Under the pieces are notes generated by a model that saw only the letters and a program-made list of their open reading frames with translations, did no database searches and had not been told where the DNA came from. Positions 17,519-25,406 of a stretch of DNA of 64,000 nt are shown piece by piece (the stretch's first letter is position 1; each line of letters opens with the position of its first letter). Source of the stretch: Anaerolineales bacterium (GTDB lineage: Bacteria; Chloroflexota; Anaerolineae; Anaerolineales; Villigracilaceae); assembly GCA_019187665.1 (NCBI GenBank), contig JABARH010000002.1, positions 1-64,000 on the forward strand, given 5' to 3'. A program made the translations under genes and the position numbers.

Positions 17519-18778
17519 TTATATTACCCCGGCTTCGCGCAGTTGCCTCACTTCACTTTTCCCCAATCCCAACTCGGACAAAATCTCATCCGTATGTTCG
17601 CCCAGCAATGGCGGGTGACGCCGAATCTGCGCGGGCGTGGAAGAGAACTTCGCGGCGGGACCAACGAGTTTAATTTCACCGGCGACTGGATGCGGAATCG
17701 CCTGTACCATGTTTCGCGCCACGGCTTGCGGATGCGACAACGCCTGCGAGACCGTGTTGATCGCGCCATGCGGGACTTTCGCGCGTTCGAGAATCTCCAG
17801 CCATTCAGAGCGAGACCTTTTGATGAACACATTGTTGAGCAAAGGAATTAATTCATTTCGATGTTCGACTCGCGCAGGATTCGTTGTGAAGCGTGGATCA
17901 TTTGCCAACTCAGCACAACCTGCGGCTTCGCAGAAACGAACGAACTGCGCATCATTGCCAATAGCGAGGGCGATCCAGCCGTCGGAGGTTTGGAATGTCT
18001 GGTAGGGGACAATGTTCGCGTGCGCGTTGCCGTAGCGATTCGGTTCCTTCTCGCTGACCAGATAATTCTGCCCGACGTTTGCCAGCCACGCGAGTTGGCT
18101 GTCGAACAGCGACACGTCAATGTGCTGACCTTCATCCGTCTGCTCGCGGTGATGGAGTGCGGCGAGGATGGCGTTGCAGGCGAACATGCCTGCCATGATG
18201 TCGGCAATGGCGACGCCAACTTTCATTGGTTGTCCATCCGGTTCGCCGGTGATGGACATCAGTCCGCCCTCGGACTGGACGATGAAGTCGTAGCCGGGAC
18301 GGTCGCTCCAGGGACCGGTCTGCCCGTAGCCGCTGATACTGCACAGGATGAGTCGCCGGTTCAGCGCGTGGAGCCGCTCAAAGTCGAGGCCGAAGCGTGC
18401 CAGTGCGCCGACCTCGAAATTTTCCACGAGCACGTCGGCCGTGGAGACGAGTCGACGAATGAGGTCGAGTCCATCCGCGTGTTTGAGGTTGACCGTGATA
18501 CTGCGCTTGTTGCGATTGACCGAAAGATAGTAGGCGCTCTCGCCGCCCGCCCACGGCGGACCCCATTGCCGCGTGTCGTCGCCGCGGCCGGGGACTTCGA
18601 CCTTGATCACGTCCGCGCCGTAATCGCCGAGCAGCATGGTGCAATACGGACCGGCCAGCACGCGCGAGAGATCGAGCACGCGGATGTTTTGGAGGAGGGC
18701 CGTCGTGCTGGAAACCGATTCTTCTTTCCTTGCGGCCGATGGCTTATGGAATGACATGGGAAAGTCTGCTGTTGTCAC
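17519..18778 (-). CDS. Class III CoA-transferase (CaiB/BaiF family)
   Basis: The protein has 419 residues. Family signatures: VLDLSRVLAGPYCTMLLGDYGADVIKVE, the catalytic Asp in RPGYDFIVQSEGGLMS, and HIDVSLFDSQLAWL. These enzymes move CoA between carboxylic acids; the substrates here are unknown. GTG at 18778 was chosen because it overlaps the TGA of a small upstream frame (GTGA, 4 nt), which allows coupled translation; ATG at 18757 is an alternative start and also leaves the whole domain intact. Confidence 0.88.
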   Translation of the reverse strand: MTTADFPMSFHKPSAARKEESVSSTTALLQNIRVLDLSRVLAGPYCTMLLGDYGADVIKVEVPGRGDDTRQWGPPWAGGESAYYLSVNRNKRSITVNLKHADGLDLIRRLVSTADVLVENFEVGALARFGLDFERLHALNRRLILCSISGYGQTGPWSDRPGYDFIVQSEGGLMSITGEPDGQPMKVGVAIADIMAGMFACNAILAALHHREQTDEGQHIDVSLFDSQLAWLANVGQNYLVSEKEPNRYGNAHANIVPYQTFQTSDGWIALAIGNDAQFVRFCEAAGCAELANDPRFTTNPARVEHRNELIPLLNNVFIKRSRSEWLEILERAKVPHGAINTVSQALSHPQAVARNMVQAIPHPVAGEIKLVGPAAKFSSTPAQIRRHPPLLGEHTDEILSELGLGKSEVRQLREAGVI

Positions 18779-18942
18779 AGTTCTGTCGGCTTTGGCGCGT
18801 CACGCCGCGGGCGGTGAGCGCCCGGCGAAACATTCACGTTGTGTGGGGAGGCAGGGCGGTCTTGCATGCCTGGCGCAATCGCGCACAAGAGGATGGCGCC
18901 AGCCAGGAACGCGGAAGTGAGAATCGTACGGATGGGTTTCAT
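18775..18942 (-). CDS. Possible small secreted or membrane protein
   Basis: A 55-residue frame from ATG 18942 has a good AGGAA ribosome binding site, and TATACT sits about 28 bp upstream on the same strand. The N-terminus is signal-like (MKPIRTILTSAFLAGAILLC); the rest is short, polar and Pro-rich. Its TGA overlaps the GTG of the CoA-transferase gene. It may be a real small exported peptide or only a translated leader; I cannot decide. Confidence 0.4.
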   Translation of the reverse strand: MKPIRTILTSAFLAGAILLCAIAPGMQDRPASPHNVNVSPGAHRPRRDAPKPTEL

Positions 18943-19062
18943 ATTTCCTGCGGGTGAACGGTTTCAGCAAGTATACGGGAAAAATATCCGTCATGCCGGG
19001 CTTTTTTCATTCAGCCAGAAACGCGTGATTGTGAACTGGTCCTTCCGCTTTTTTTCCAATGG

Positions 19063-19068
19063 TATAAT
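19063..19068 (+). promoter_or_regulatory. -10 box of the alaS leader transcript
   Basis: TATAAT ends seven bases before the ATG of the leader ORF (19076). No ribosome binding site lies between, so the leader mRNA would be leaderless. Confidence 0.6.
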
Positions 19069-19075
19069 CCCCGCC

Positions 19076-19138
19076 ATGATCACACCCGTCTCCTTTGCAT
19101 CTGCCCAAGCCGCCGCTGCCCGCGCCTCCTCCTCCTGA
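19076..19138 (+). CDS. Alanine-rich leader peptide of alaS
   Basis: The frame has 20 codons then TGA (19136-19138). Seven of 20 codons are Ala, six of them within the eight codons before a final Ser run; the core reads AQAAAARASSS. It stands directly behind a -10 box and ahead of alternative hairpins and a terminator, upstream of the alanyl-tRNA synthetase gene. This is the layout of classical leader peptides in amino-acid attenuators (hisL, pheM type). Translation has not been shown, but the match between the repeated codon and the downstream enzyme is hard to explain by chance. Confidence 0.65.
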   Translation: MITPVSFASAQAAAARASSS

Positions 19139-19146
19139 CCTGCCCC

Positions 19147-19181
19147 GGCTTGAGACTGAACCCCGCTGCCAGTCCCGAACC
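19147..19181 (+). promoter_or_regulatory. Predicted antiterminator of the alaS attenuator
   Basis: GGCTTGAGACTG (19147-19158) can pair with CAGTCCCGAACC (19170-19181): ten of twelve positions pair, including one G-U. This would consume the 5' arm of the terminator. The same upstream arm can instead pair through GGCTTG with CAAGCC inside the leader ORF (Gln-Ala codons, about 19105-19112), so stalled ribosomes at Ala codons would free it. Confidence 0.5.
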
Positions 19182-19200
19182 CAACAGGTTCGGGATTTTT
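19173..19200 (+). terminator. Attenuator terminator upstream of alaS
   Basis: A perfect 9-bp stem TCCCGAACC (19173-19181)/GGTTCGGGA (19187-19195) with loop CAACA is followed by TTTTT. It lies between the leader ORF and alaS. Confidence 0.8.
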
Positions 19201-19210
19201 GTTCGCTTGG

Positions 19211-19238
19211 TATAATCCCGCCACTTCCATTTTCGGAG
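19211..19238 (+). promoter_or_regulatory. Second alaS promoter (-10) and ribosome binding site
   Basis: TATAAT at 19211-19216, beyond the attenuator, would give an unattenuated transcript. CGGAG at 19234-19238 is five bases before the ATG at 19244. alaS thus seems to have a regulated and a basal promoter. Confidence 0.6.
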
Positions 19239-19243
19239 CATGA

Positions 19244-21955
19244 ATGAAAAAACTCACCAGCAACCAGATCCGCCAGACCTTCATTGATTTCTTCGTCGAG
19301 CATGGACATACCGCCGTGCCTTCGATGTCCCTCGTCCCGGGCGGCGACAGCACGCTGCTCTTCACCAACTCGGGCATGGTCCAGTTTAAGGATGTCTTTA
19401 TCGGCGCCGACAAAAAACCCTACAGCCGCGCGGTGGACTCGCAAAAGTGTATGCGCGTGGCGGGCAAACACAACGACCTCGACGACGTGGGCCGTGACGA
19501 CACGCATCACACCTTTTTTGAAATGCTCGGCAACTGGTCCTTTGGCGATTACTACAAAAAAGAAGCCATCGCCTGGTCGTGGCAATTGCTGACCGAAGTG
19601 TGGGGTCTGCCCAAAGATAAAATTTACGCCACCTGTTTTGAAGACGACAAAGGCAGCGTCCCGCGCGACGACGAAGCGGCAGATGTCTGGCGCGCGCAGC
19701 CGGGCTTCAACCCCGATCATGTTTTGTTTTTTGGACGCAAAGATAATTTCTGGCAGATGGCCGAAACCGGCCCGTGCGGGCCGTGTTCTGAAATCCATCT
19801 CGACCTGGGCGAAGAACGCGACAACCTGCGCGGCAGGGAACATCGCTGCGGCGTGAACGGCGAATGTACGCGCTTCCTCGAGTTGTGGAACAACGTCTTT
19901 ATTCAATACAATCTTTTCGAGGATGGCCGCCTCGAACCGCTCCCGCAAAAACACGTGGACACCGGCATGGGCTTTGAACGCATCGTCTCGGTCTTGCAGG
20001 GCGTTGATTCGAATTACAAAACGGATCTCTTCAGCGGCTCGCTCGACGTTTTGCGCGGCCTCACTGGTCACAGCGAAGAAGAAATGTTCGCCGACTTTAC
20101 CCCGTATCGCGTCATCTGCGACCACGTCCGCTCCGCCGCCTTCCTGATCGCAGACGGCGTTGTGCCGGGCAACGCGGGCCGCAATTATGTGACACGCATG
20201 ATCATCCGCCGCGCGGCGCGTTTCGGGTCCAAGATCGGACTCGCCGAACCCTTCCTCGCCAAAGTCGCGCAGGCGGTGATTCAGCAATACGGCGATTTTT
20301 ATCCCGAATTAAAGAAAGCCCAGCCCGCGATTTTTGATAATTTAACGCGCGAAGAAATCCGCTTCGCGCGGACGGTGGAGGCGGGTACGGCGCATCTGGA
20401 GAATCTCCTTTCCGAGGTACGCGCGGCCCGCCAATCCATCCTCGATGGAAGCGCTGCCTTTGCCCTCTATGCCACCTACGGCCTCCCGTTTGAAATCGCG
20501 CGCGATATCGCCCGCGAGCAGGGACTCGACGTGGATGAAAAAGGATTCAACGAGGCGAAGGAAAAACACAGTAAAGCCTCGGGCGGCGGAAAGGCCATGG
20601 GCAAACTCGGCGGCGAGGACGCGGAGTTTTTCGCGGGCATCCTCCGGGGCTTGCAAGCAAGTGGTACATTGGGAAAAGAGGGTGTCGGATACGATCCGTA
20701 CACAGGCACACAAGTAGACAAGTATACAGGTCTCGAAGTGCTGGCGTTGATCGTTAACGGACAGTCTGTTGAATCCGCAGGACTGGATGACCCAGTGGAA
20801 GTGATTCTGCCAAAGACCGGTTTCTATATCGAGGCCGGTGGTCAGGTAGATGACACGGGTTATATTCGAGGTGGGGGCTGGGAGATCGAGGTAACCGGCA
20901 TGCGCCGCGCGTCTGCGGGTGTGTTGGTCCACGTTGGCACGGTCATCTCCGGTCAGCCGAAGGTTGGCGACAAGGCCACCGCCGAAGTGGATGCGGCTCG
21001 CCGCCATGACATTATGCGCAACCATACCGCCACGCATCTGTTGCATAAGGCGCTCCATGCCATTGTCAGTGACCAGGCCAGGCAGGCGGGTTCGCTCGTC
21101 GCGCCGACTCACTTGCGCTTCGACTTTAACCATCCGGTCGCGCTGACTTCCGAACAGATCGAGCGCGTCGAGGAGATGGTCAATGCTGCGATCGCGGCCG
21201 ATCTGCCCATCTACAAAGAGACCAAGCCGTTGGACGAGGCCAAAAAGGAGGGCGCGATGGCGCTCTTCGGCGAAAAGTATGGCGAGACCGTGCGCACGAT
21301 TTCGATTCTGGCAGGCGATCAGAAATATTCCTACGAACTTTGCGGCGGCACACACCTCGAACGCACCTCCGACATCGGCGCGTTCCTCATCGTCAGCGAG
21401 GGATCGGTTGCGGCCAATGTGCGCCGCATCGAAGCGGTGACAGGACGCGGCGCGTACGCGCTGATCGCGAAGCGTTTTAAGTTGTTGAAGCAGGCGGCGG
21501 GCGCGTTAAAATCCACCGTGGACGATGTTCCCGCGAAGGCGGAGGCGTTGCAGGATGAAGTTTCTGAATTGAAAAAGGGACTCGCCAGTCTGCGCGCGCA
21601 ACAGGCGCTTTCAACATTCAACCTGCAAATGCTTAATCTGCAAACTGTGAAAGACGTGAAAATTCTCGCGGCGGAAATTCCCGACGCGGACGCAGACACG
21701 CTGCGCATGTTGGCGGATAAGTTCCGCGAGAAACATCCTCAAGGCGGCGCGGCCATCCTCGCGGCAGAGACGATCGTCATCGCGGCAGTGACCGAAGACC
21801 TTGTCAAACGCGGACTTAAGGCGGGCGATCTGATCAGCGGCATTGGAGGCAGGGGCGGCGGGCGGCCCAACCTGGCGCAGGGGAGTCTGCCGGAGGGTCG
21901 GGTGAAAGAGGCGCTGGCGAAACTGGCGACAGTGATCGAGCAGAGAGTGAAATAG
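19244..21955 (+). CDS. alaS: Alanyl-tRNA synthetase
   Basis: The protein has 903 residues with the full bacterial domain set: class II catalytic core (N-terminus with IRQTFIDFFVEHGHTAVPS; MRVAGKHNDLDDVGRD; FFEMLGNWSFGDYYK), a tRNA-binding helical part, an editing domain with HTATHLLHKALH (about 589-600) and CGGTHLERTSDIG (about 700), and a C-Ala domain ending GGGRPNLAQG. It charges tRNA-Ala and tmRNA and removes mis-charged Ser/Gly. Oddity: DPYTGTQVDKYTG (about 484-496), at the entry to the beta-barrel/editing part, is encoded by sequence matching the ACAGGTAC octamer array, apparently an in-frame insertion. Preceded by a probable Ala attenuator. Confidence 0.97.
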   Translation: MKKLTSNQIRQTFIDFFVEHGHTAVPSMSLVPGGDSTLLFTNSGMVQFKDVFIGADKKPYSRAVDSQKCMRVAGKHNDLDDVGRDDTHHTFFEMLGNWSFGDYYKKEAIAWSWQLLTEVWGLPKDKIYATCFEDDKGSVPRDDEAADVWRAQPGFNPDHVLFFGRKDNFWQMAETGPCGPCSEIHLDLGEERDNLRGREHRCGVNGECTRFLELWNNVFIQYNLFEDGRLEPLPQKHVDTGMGFERIVSVLQGVDSNYKTDLFSGSLDVLRGLTGHSEEEMFADFTPYRVICDHVRSAAFLIADGVVPGNAGRNYVTRMIIRRAARFGSKIGLAEPFLAKVAQAVIQQYGDFYPELKKAQPAIFDNLTREEIRFARTVEAGTAHLENLLSEVRAARQSILDGSAAFALYATYGLPFEIARDIAREQGLDVDEKGFNEAKEKHSKASGGGKAMGKLGGEDAEFFAGILRGLQASGTLGKEGVGYDPYTGTQVDKYTGLEVLALIVNGQSVESAGLDDPVEVILPKTGFYIEAGGQVDDTGYIRGGGWEIEVTGMRRASAGVLVHVGTVISGQPKVGDKATAEVDAARRHDIMRNHTATHLLHKALHAIVSDQARQAGSLVAPTHLRFDFNHPVALTSEQIERVEEMVNAAIAADLPIYKETKPLDEAKKEGAMALFGEKYGETVRTISILAGDQKYSYELCGGTHLERTSDIGAFLIVSEGSVAANVRRIEAVTGRGAYALIAKRFKLLKQAAGALKSTVDDVPAKAEALQDEVSELKKGLASLRAQQALSTFNLQMLNLQTVKDVKILAAEIPDADADTLRMLADKFREKHPQGGAAILAAETIVIAAVTEDLVKRGLKAGDLISGIGGRGGGRPNLAQGSLPEGRVKEALAKLATVIEQRVK
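20697..20729 (+). repeat. ACAGGTAC-type octamer insertion inside alaS
   Basis: TACACAGGCACACAAGTAGA and the following 13 bases match the consensus of the intergenic array at 13727-13866 with about three changes, all G-to-A or T-to-C type. It encodes YTGTQVDKYTG in frame. Most AlaRS proteins have a shorter segment here, from family knowledge. Confidence 0.65.
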
Positions 21956-21990
21956 AAAACGAGGCGGACGCACAGTCCGCCTCGTTTTTT
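21956..21990. terminator. Bidirectional terminator between alaS and the prenyltransferase gene
   Basis: A perfect 14-bp stem AAAACGAGGCGGAC (21956-21969)/GTCCGCCTCGTTTT with loop GCACA is followed by TT. It starts right after the alaS stop codon and serves both convergent genes. Confidence 0.85.
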
Positions 21991-22001
21991 GCCGGGGGTA
22001 T

Positions 22002-22913
22002 TTACGCGGAGAAAAGGGAGACCAGCACAAACGTGGTGATGATCGCCAGCTGCGCTATCGGGTAGTAACTGGCGCGGTCGAAGAGACGCGCGGCCATGCG
22101 GCCTTCGGACTGCTGGCGATAGAGATCGTAACCGGGCTTGAGGAGCAGGAGCGCGCCCGCGAGCGCGCTCGCGAGCCGATAGGGCCAGCCGAGAGTCAGG
22201 GGGGAGACGCGCGGCAGGAGCAGGCTGAACGTCACGGTCAGGGCGAGGGTGAGCAGGACGAGGGCGCCCGCGACGCGCGTCCCAAATTGAAGGGGAATCG
22301 TCTTCGCGTGGACGCGCTGGTCTTCTGCCGTGTCGTTCCAGTCGGCGGGAATGTTTTGCCCGCCGATCTCCCACACAAAGACCCAGGCGAGGATCAGCAA
22401 AACTTTCGCCAGATCCGGACCCGGATCTACAACATAAATGGCTGCGATCGGTCCGCTGGATTTGACAAGCCCGCTGACGAAGGTGCGCAGGTAGGTCACT
22501 TTAAGAAGCAGGACGTAGATCACTTCGAGGATGGCGGCCGCAACCAGGATCACAATGATGAACGGATTGAGGAAATACGCGCCGACCAGCGCGGCGAAGA
22601 ACCAGCCCGCGAACCAAAGCGCCCCGCTTTTATAGGGAAGCACATTTTGCGCGAGAGGATAGCGCATGTCGCTGGCTTCCACCGAATATCCGGCGTTGAT
22701 CCCGCCTGCGAATTTTTCCTTGTCCACCGCGAGTCCAACGAGATCGTTCAACGCGTAGATGGCGGTGTATGCCGCGAAGGCGGTGAAGAGCGAAAGTGCA
22801 ATCGTCCAAAATGGGGGGAAGGCTCCCAGCCAGAGCAATGCTACAAAGCCCGGCATGGCGAGGTCGAGCACGCCGTGCGTGGTGCGGGAGAGGGCGAAGA
22901 AACGCTTCATCAC
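22002..22913 (-). CDS. UbiA-family prenyltransferase, EboC-like
   Basis: The protein has 303 residues with eight to nine transmembrane spans. The two prenyl-diphosphate/Mg motifs are NDLVGLAVDKEKFAG (about 56-70) and DWNDTAEDQRVHAKT (about 190-204). UbiA enzymes attach isoprenoid chains to ring acceptors in the membrane. It is the last gene of a minus-strand cluster with a UbiG-like methyltransferase, a sugar phosphate cyclase, luxS and a TIM-barrel isomerase. UbiA, cyclase and isomerase together match EboC, EboD and EboE of the ebo locus; acceptor and product are unknown. Confidence 0.8.
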   Translation of the reverse strand: MMKRFFALSRTTHGVLDLAMPGFVALLWLGAFPPFWTIALSLFTAFAAYTAIYALNDLVGLAVDKEKFAGGINAGYSVEASDMRYPLAQNVLPYKSGALWFAGWFFAALVGAYFLNPFIIVILVAAAILEVIYVLLLKVTYLRTFVSGLVKSSGPIAAIYVVDPGPDLAKVLLILAWVFVWEIGGQNIPADWNDTAEDQRVHAKTIPLQFGTRVAGALVLLTLALTVTFSLLLPRVSPLTLGWPYRLASALAGALLLLKPGYDLYRQQSEGRMAARLFDRASYYPIAQLAIITTFVLVSLFSA

Positions 22914-22929
22914 TGATTTTCCTTATGTC

Positions 22930-23015
22930 AACGTATGCATAATTGGCGTTCTCTAGCGCCGTTCATTCGTCCGGCGCGTTCGAGAACGCGCCCTACGCCA
23001 GGTTTTGCGTATGTC
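22930..23015. repeat. Dispersed palindromic element (copy also near 60229)
   Basis: CGTATGCATAATTGGCGTTC at one end and CGCGCCCTACGCCAGGTTTTGCGTATG at the other enclose GC-rich inverted sequence. A related copy starts at 60229 (CGTACGCATAATTGGCGTTC ... CGCGCCCTACGCAAGGTTTTGCATA). This copy overlaps the end of the ubiG-like gene. Confidence 0.6.
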
Positions 23016-23727
23016 CTGCCGATTGTTTCTTTGTGAAATGCGCCATGTAGTTCACGTCTTCCCGGTTCATCGCCACTTTGAATTTGCGCGTGAAGGGATT
23101 GTAGATCAGGCTGGCGAGGCGCGCAAAATCCAGCCCGGCCGCGCGATTCCATTCTTTTAGCTCGACGGGGCGGATCAGTTTTGAATAGGTGTGCGTGCCG
23201 CGCGGCAGGAGGCGCAAAATATATTCGCCGCCCACAATGGCGAATAGAAACGCCTTTGGCGTGCGGTTGATGGTGGAGAAGAACGCCTGCCCGCCGGGTT
23301 TGAGCGCCTGCGCGCACGCCGCCACAACCTTGCCCGGCTCCGGCACATGCTCGAGCATTTCCATGCAGGCGATGGCGTCGAACGTCCCGGCTTGCTGGTC
23401 TGCCACAGACTGGACGCTTTCGTAGCGATAGTCAATGTTCAGGTTCTGACTCTGCGCGTGCTGTTTGGCAGCTGCAATGGACGCTTCGGACAAATCCAAA
23501 CCGGTCACCCGCGCCCCGGCCTTTGCCAGCGCCTCGGAGAGGATGCCGCCGCCGCAACCCACATCGAGGATCTTTGGATTGGCGGGGAGATGCTCCATGA
23601 TGAATTTCGTCCGCAATGGGTTGATGACATGCAATGTGCCCATCTCGCCGTTGGGGTCCCACCAGATCTGGGAGACGTCGTCGAATTTTTTAATTTCCTG
23701 ATTGTCCGCGTTATCGAATGTTTTCAT
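22993..23727 (-). CDS. ubiG: UbiG-like SAM-dependent O-methyltransferase
   Basis: The protein has 244 residues and the full UbiG pattern: WWDPNGEMGTLHVINPLRTKFI (about 22-43, UbiG-specific), SAM motif I ILDVGCGGGILSEALAKAGA, CMEMLEHVPEP and ALKPGGQAFFSTINR. In quinone pathways UbiG methylates catechol oxygens. Chloroflexota normally use menaquinone, so a role on the product of the neighbouring cyclase is an inference I favour. Its start overlaps the cyclase gene end by 17 bp, so the two are translated together; the UbiA gene follows after 79 bp. Confidence 0.85.
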   Translation of the reverse strand: MKTFDNADNQEIKKFDDVSQIWWDPNGEMGTLHVINPLRTKFIMEHLPANPKILDVGCGGGILSEALAKAGARVTGLDLSEASIAAAKQHAQSQNLNIDYRYESVQSVADQQAGTFDAIACMEMLEHVPEPGKVVAACAQALKPGGQAFFSTINRTPKAFLFAIVGGEYILRLLPRGTHTYSKLIRPVELKEWNRAAGLDFARLASLIYNPFTRKFKVAMNREDVNYMAHFTKKQSAGHTQNLA

Positions 23728-24841
23728 GCTTGATGTTCATCCAATCTTCTAAATTGTTTACAGCGGTTTCGATCTCGCGCGCGCGAATATCGTTGAGGAA
23801 GACACAGCCGCCGATGCCGCGCGGCATGGGGACGCGTTGCAGTCCGTTGCGATGGTAGGTGCGTTCGGTCAGCGACGACCACAACAGGTCGGGGTCGAGG
23901 ATTGAGGCATCAAGGGCGAAGCCGAGGGTTTCGGTCAGGCGGAAGACGCGTCCGGTCTCGTCCCCGGTCAGCAGGTTTCGTCTGTGCGCGATCAATGTGG
24001 AAACGAGGATATCGAGCAGGACGGCCTCGCCGTGGAGCAGATGCGCCTCGTGACGCGTCTCAAGCCCATAACTGAACGTGTGACCGAAGTCCACCTTGCG
24101 GGCGAGATCCTCCTCGAAGAGATTCGGTTCGAGTTCTTCGAGCATGCCCGCGATGGCGCGCTCGAGGATGATCTCGCTTTGCGCGTCTTGAAAATGCGCG
24201 TCCACGCATTGTGCGCCGTGCGTTTCGAGCAGACCGAACAGACCCGCGTCTTTGACGACGGCCAGTTTGACGATCTCGCACACGCCGTTGAGCAGGTGGC
24301 GGCGCGGCAGGGTTTGGAGGAAGGACTTGTCGAGCAGGACCAACTGCGGGGCATGGAAGGAGCCGAGGCGATTCTTGTTGGCGTTGAAGTTGAAGCCGGT
24401 CTTGATGCCGATGGAGGCGTCCACGTAGCCCATAAGTGTGGTGGGGACTTTGATGTACGGCACGCCGCGCCGATGACTCGCCGCCACGAATCCAACGAGG
24501 TCGGTGAGCACGCCGCCGCCGATGGCAATGATCGGCTCATCGCGGCGATGGATGGGGAAGAAGTCCAGTTCGCGCGCGAGGGAGAGGTAGCGCTCGAGTG
24601 TCTTGTGTTCCTCGCCGCCGGGGAAGGCGACGATGCGCGCTTCGATGTGATGATAGTCGAAGTAGGCGCGGATGGCCGCGCTATGGTGTTTTTCCACGTT
24701 GGCGTCCACAACCACGAAGCGGCGCGCGTCTTCATTTTTTCCAACCGAAAGCAGAGCCCGGTTTTGCGGGTGGAACAGGTTGGAGGTGTTGACAACTTCG
24801 TATTCGATGGTGTGTTGGAAAGTAACTTTTCGTTTGCTCAT
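23711..24841 (-). CDS. Sugar phosphate cyclase (EboD/EEVS-like, DHQ synthase superfamily)
   Basis: The protein has 376 residues. NAD-binding and metal signatures: FPGGEEHKTLERY (about 74-86), IIAIGGGVLTDLVGFVAASHRRG, VPTTLMGYVDASIGIKTGFNF, KNRLGSFHAPQLVLLD, a metal site in GVCEIVKLAVVKDAGLF and VDFGHTFSYGLE...HGEAVLLD. The MLEELEPNLFE stretch and KNRLGSFH motif resemble 2-epi-5-epi-valiolone synthase/EboD proteins more than AroB. It likely cyclises a sugar phosphate (sedoheptulose 7-phosphate type) to a cyclitol. Substrate is an inference. Neighbours suggest later isomerisation, methylation and prenylation. Confidence 0.82.
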   Translation of the reverse strand: MSKRKVTFQHTIEYEVVNTSNLFHPQNRALLSVGKNEDARRFVVVDANVEKHHSAAIRAYFDYHHIEARIVAFPGGEEHKTLERYLSLARELDFFPIHRRDEPIIAIGGGVLTDLVGFVAASHRRGVPYIKVPTTLMGYVDASIGIKTGFNFNANKNRLGSFHAPQLVLLDKSFLQTLPRRHLLNGVCEIVKLAVVKDAGLFGLLETHGAQCVDAHFQDAQSEIILERAIAGMLEELEPNLFEEDLARKVDFGHTFSYGLETRHEAHLLHGEAVLLDILVSTLIAHRRNLLTGDETGRVFRLTETLGFALDASILDPDLLWSSLTERTYHRNGLQRVPMPRGIGGCVFLNDIRAREIETAVNNLEDWMNIKHENIR

Positions 24842-24912
24842 TTTTTACCAGCGTTGTGATTCGGTCGTGCGGGTCGGCGTTGGAGAACGCCGATTACGCG
24901 GCGACGATGATT

Positions 24913-25392
24913 TTAAACGATCCGACTCCAGTTTGATCTTGCCTCCAGCACGCGGCGGGCAAGCGACTGCGCCATCTCGAGGCTGTGATTCTTATAATTG
25001 CCGCATTGTTCGATGTTGGCGTAAGGGACTTCGGCGGCAACCAAGATATCATTTAATATTTTTTCGTACACATCCATCACGGCTTCGGAGCGCCCTTCAT
25101 TGAGCAAAACCAGATAGAAGCCGGTCTGGCATCCCATCAAACCGATGGAGATGAAATTCTGCGGCATATACTTTTGAAACCCCCACAACAGGAAATGCTC
25201 AAAGGAGTGCATTTCGGCGGATGAGAGGAAAACAGAATTCGGCAGGTTGATCCGCAAATCCACCGAATAGACCACGTCGCCAGCCGCGCCCGGTTTCGCA
25301 GAGCGCAGTTTGACGTGCGGGGCTTTCAATCTGCGGTGGTCGAGTTCGCCGACGGTGGCTGTCTCCCAGCCGAGTTGTTCGAGGTTGATCAT
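24913..25392 (-). CDS. luxS: S-ribosylhomocysteine lyase
   Basis: The protein has 159 residues from ATG 25392, preceded by TTGGAG. Zinc ligands are visible: His62 and His66 in HSFEH, Cys130 in EQCGNYKNH; the catalytic Cys88 is in MGCQTGFYLV, and the Arg of VDLRINLPN matches the conserved substrate Arg. LuxS splits S-ribosylhomocysteine to homocysteine and DPD (AI-2 precursor). Here it probably serves SAH recycling for the methyltransferase gene two positions downstream; a nucleosidase gene (pfs) is not nearby. An array of 34-bp repeats ends 14 bp before its start codon. Confidence 0.9.
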   Translation of the reverse strand: MINLEQLGWETATVGELDHRRLKAPHVKLRSAKPGAAGDVVYSVDLRINLPNSVFLSSAEMHSFEHFLLWGFQKYMPQNFISIGLMGCQTGFYLVLLNEGRSEAVMDVYEKILNDILVAAEVPYANIEQCGNYKNHSLEMAQSLARRVLEARSNWSRIV

Positions 25393-25406
25393 AAAAATAC
25401 TCCAAT

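Noticed and set aside
19063..19243. T-box riboswitch upstream of alaS
   Set aside because: No T-box sequence (GGTGGNACCGCG-like) and no stem I features; the Ala-codon leader explains the layout better.
22002..23727. Ubiquinone biosynthesis genes
   Set aside because: UbiA and UbiG homologues alone do not make the pathway, and the neighbours (cyclase, TIM barrel) point to another product.
24913..25392. Quorum-sensing locus
   Set aside because: luxS alone is not evidence of signalling; no AI-2 receptor or transporter is adjacent, and a metabolic role is simpler.
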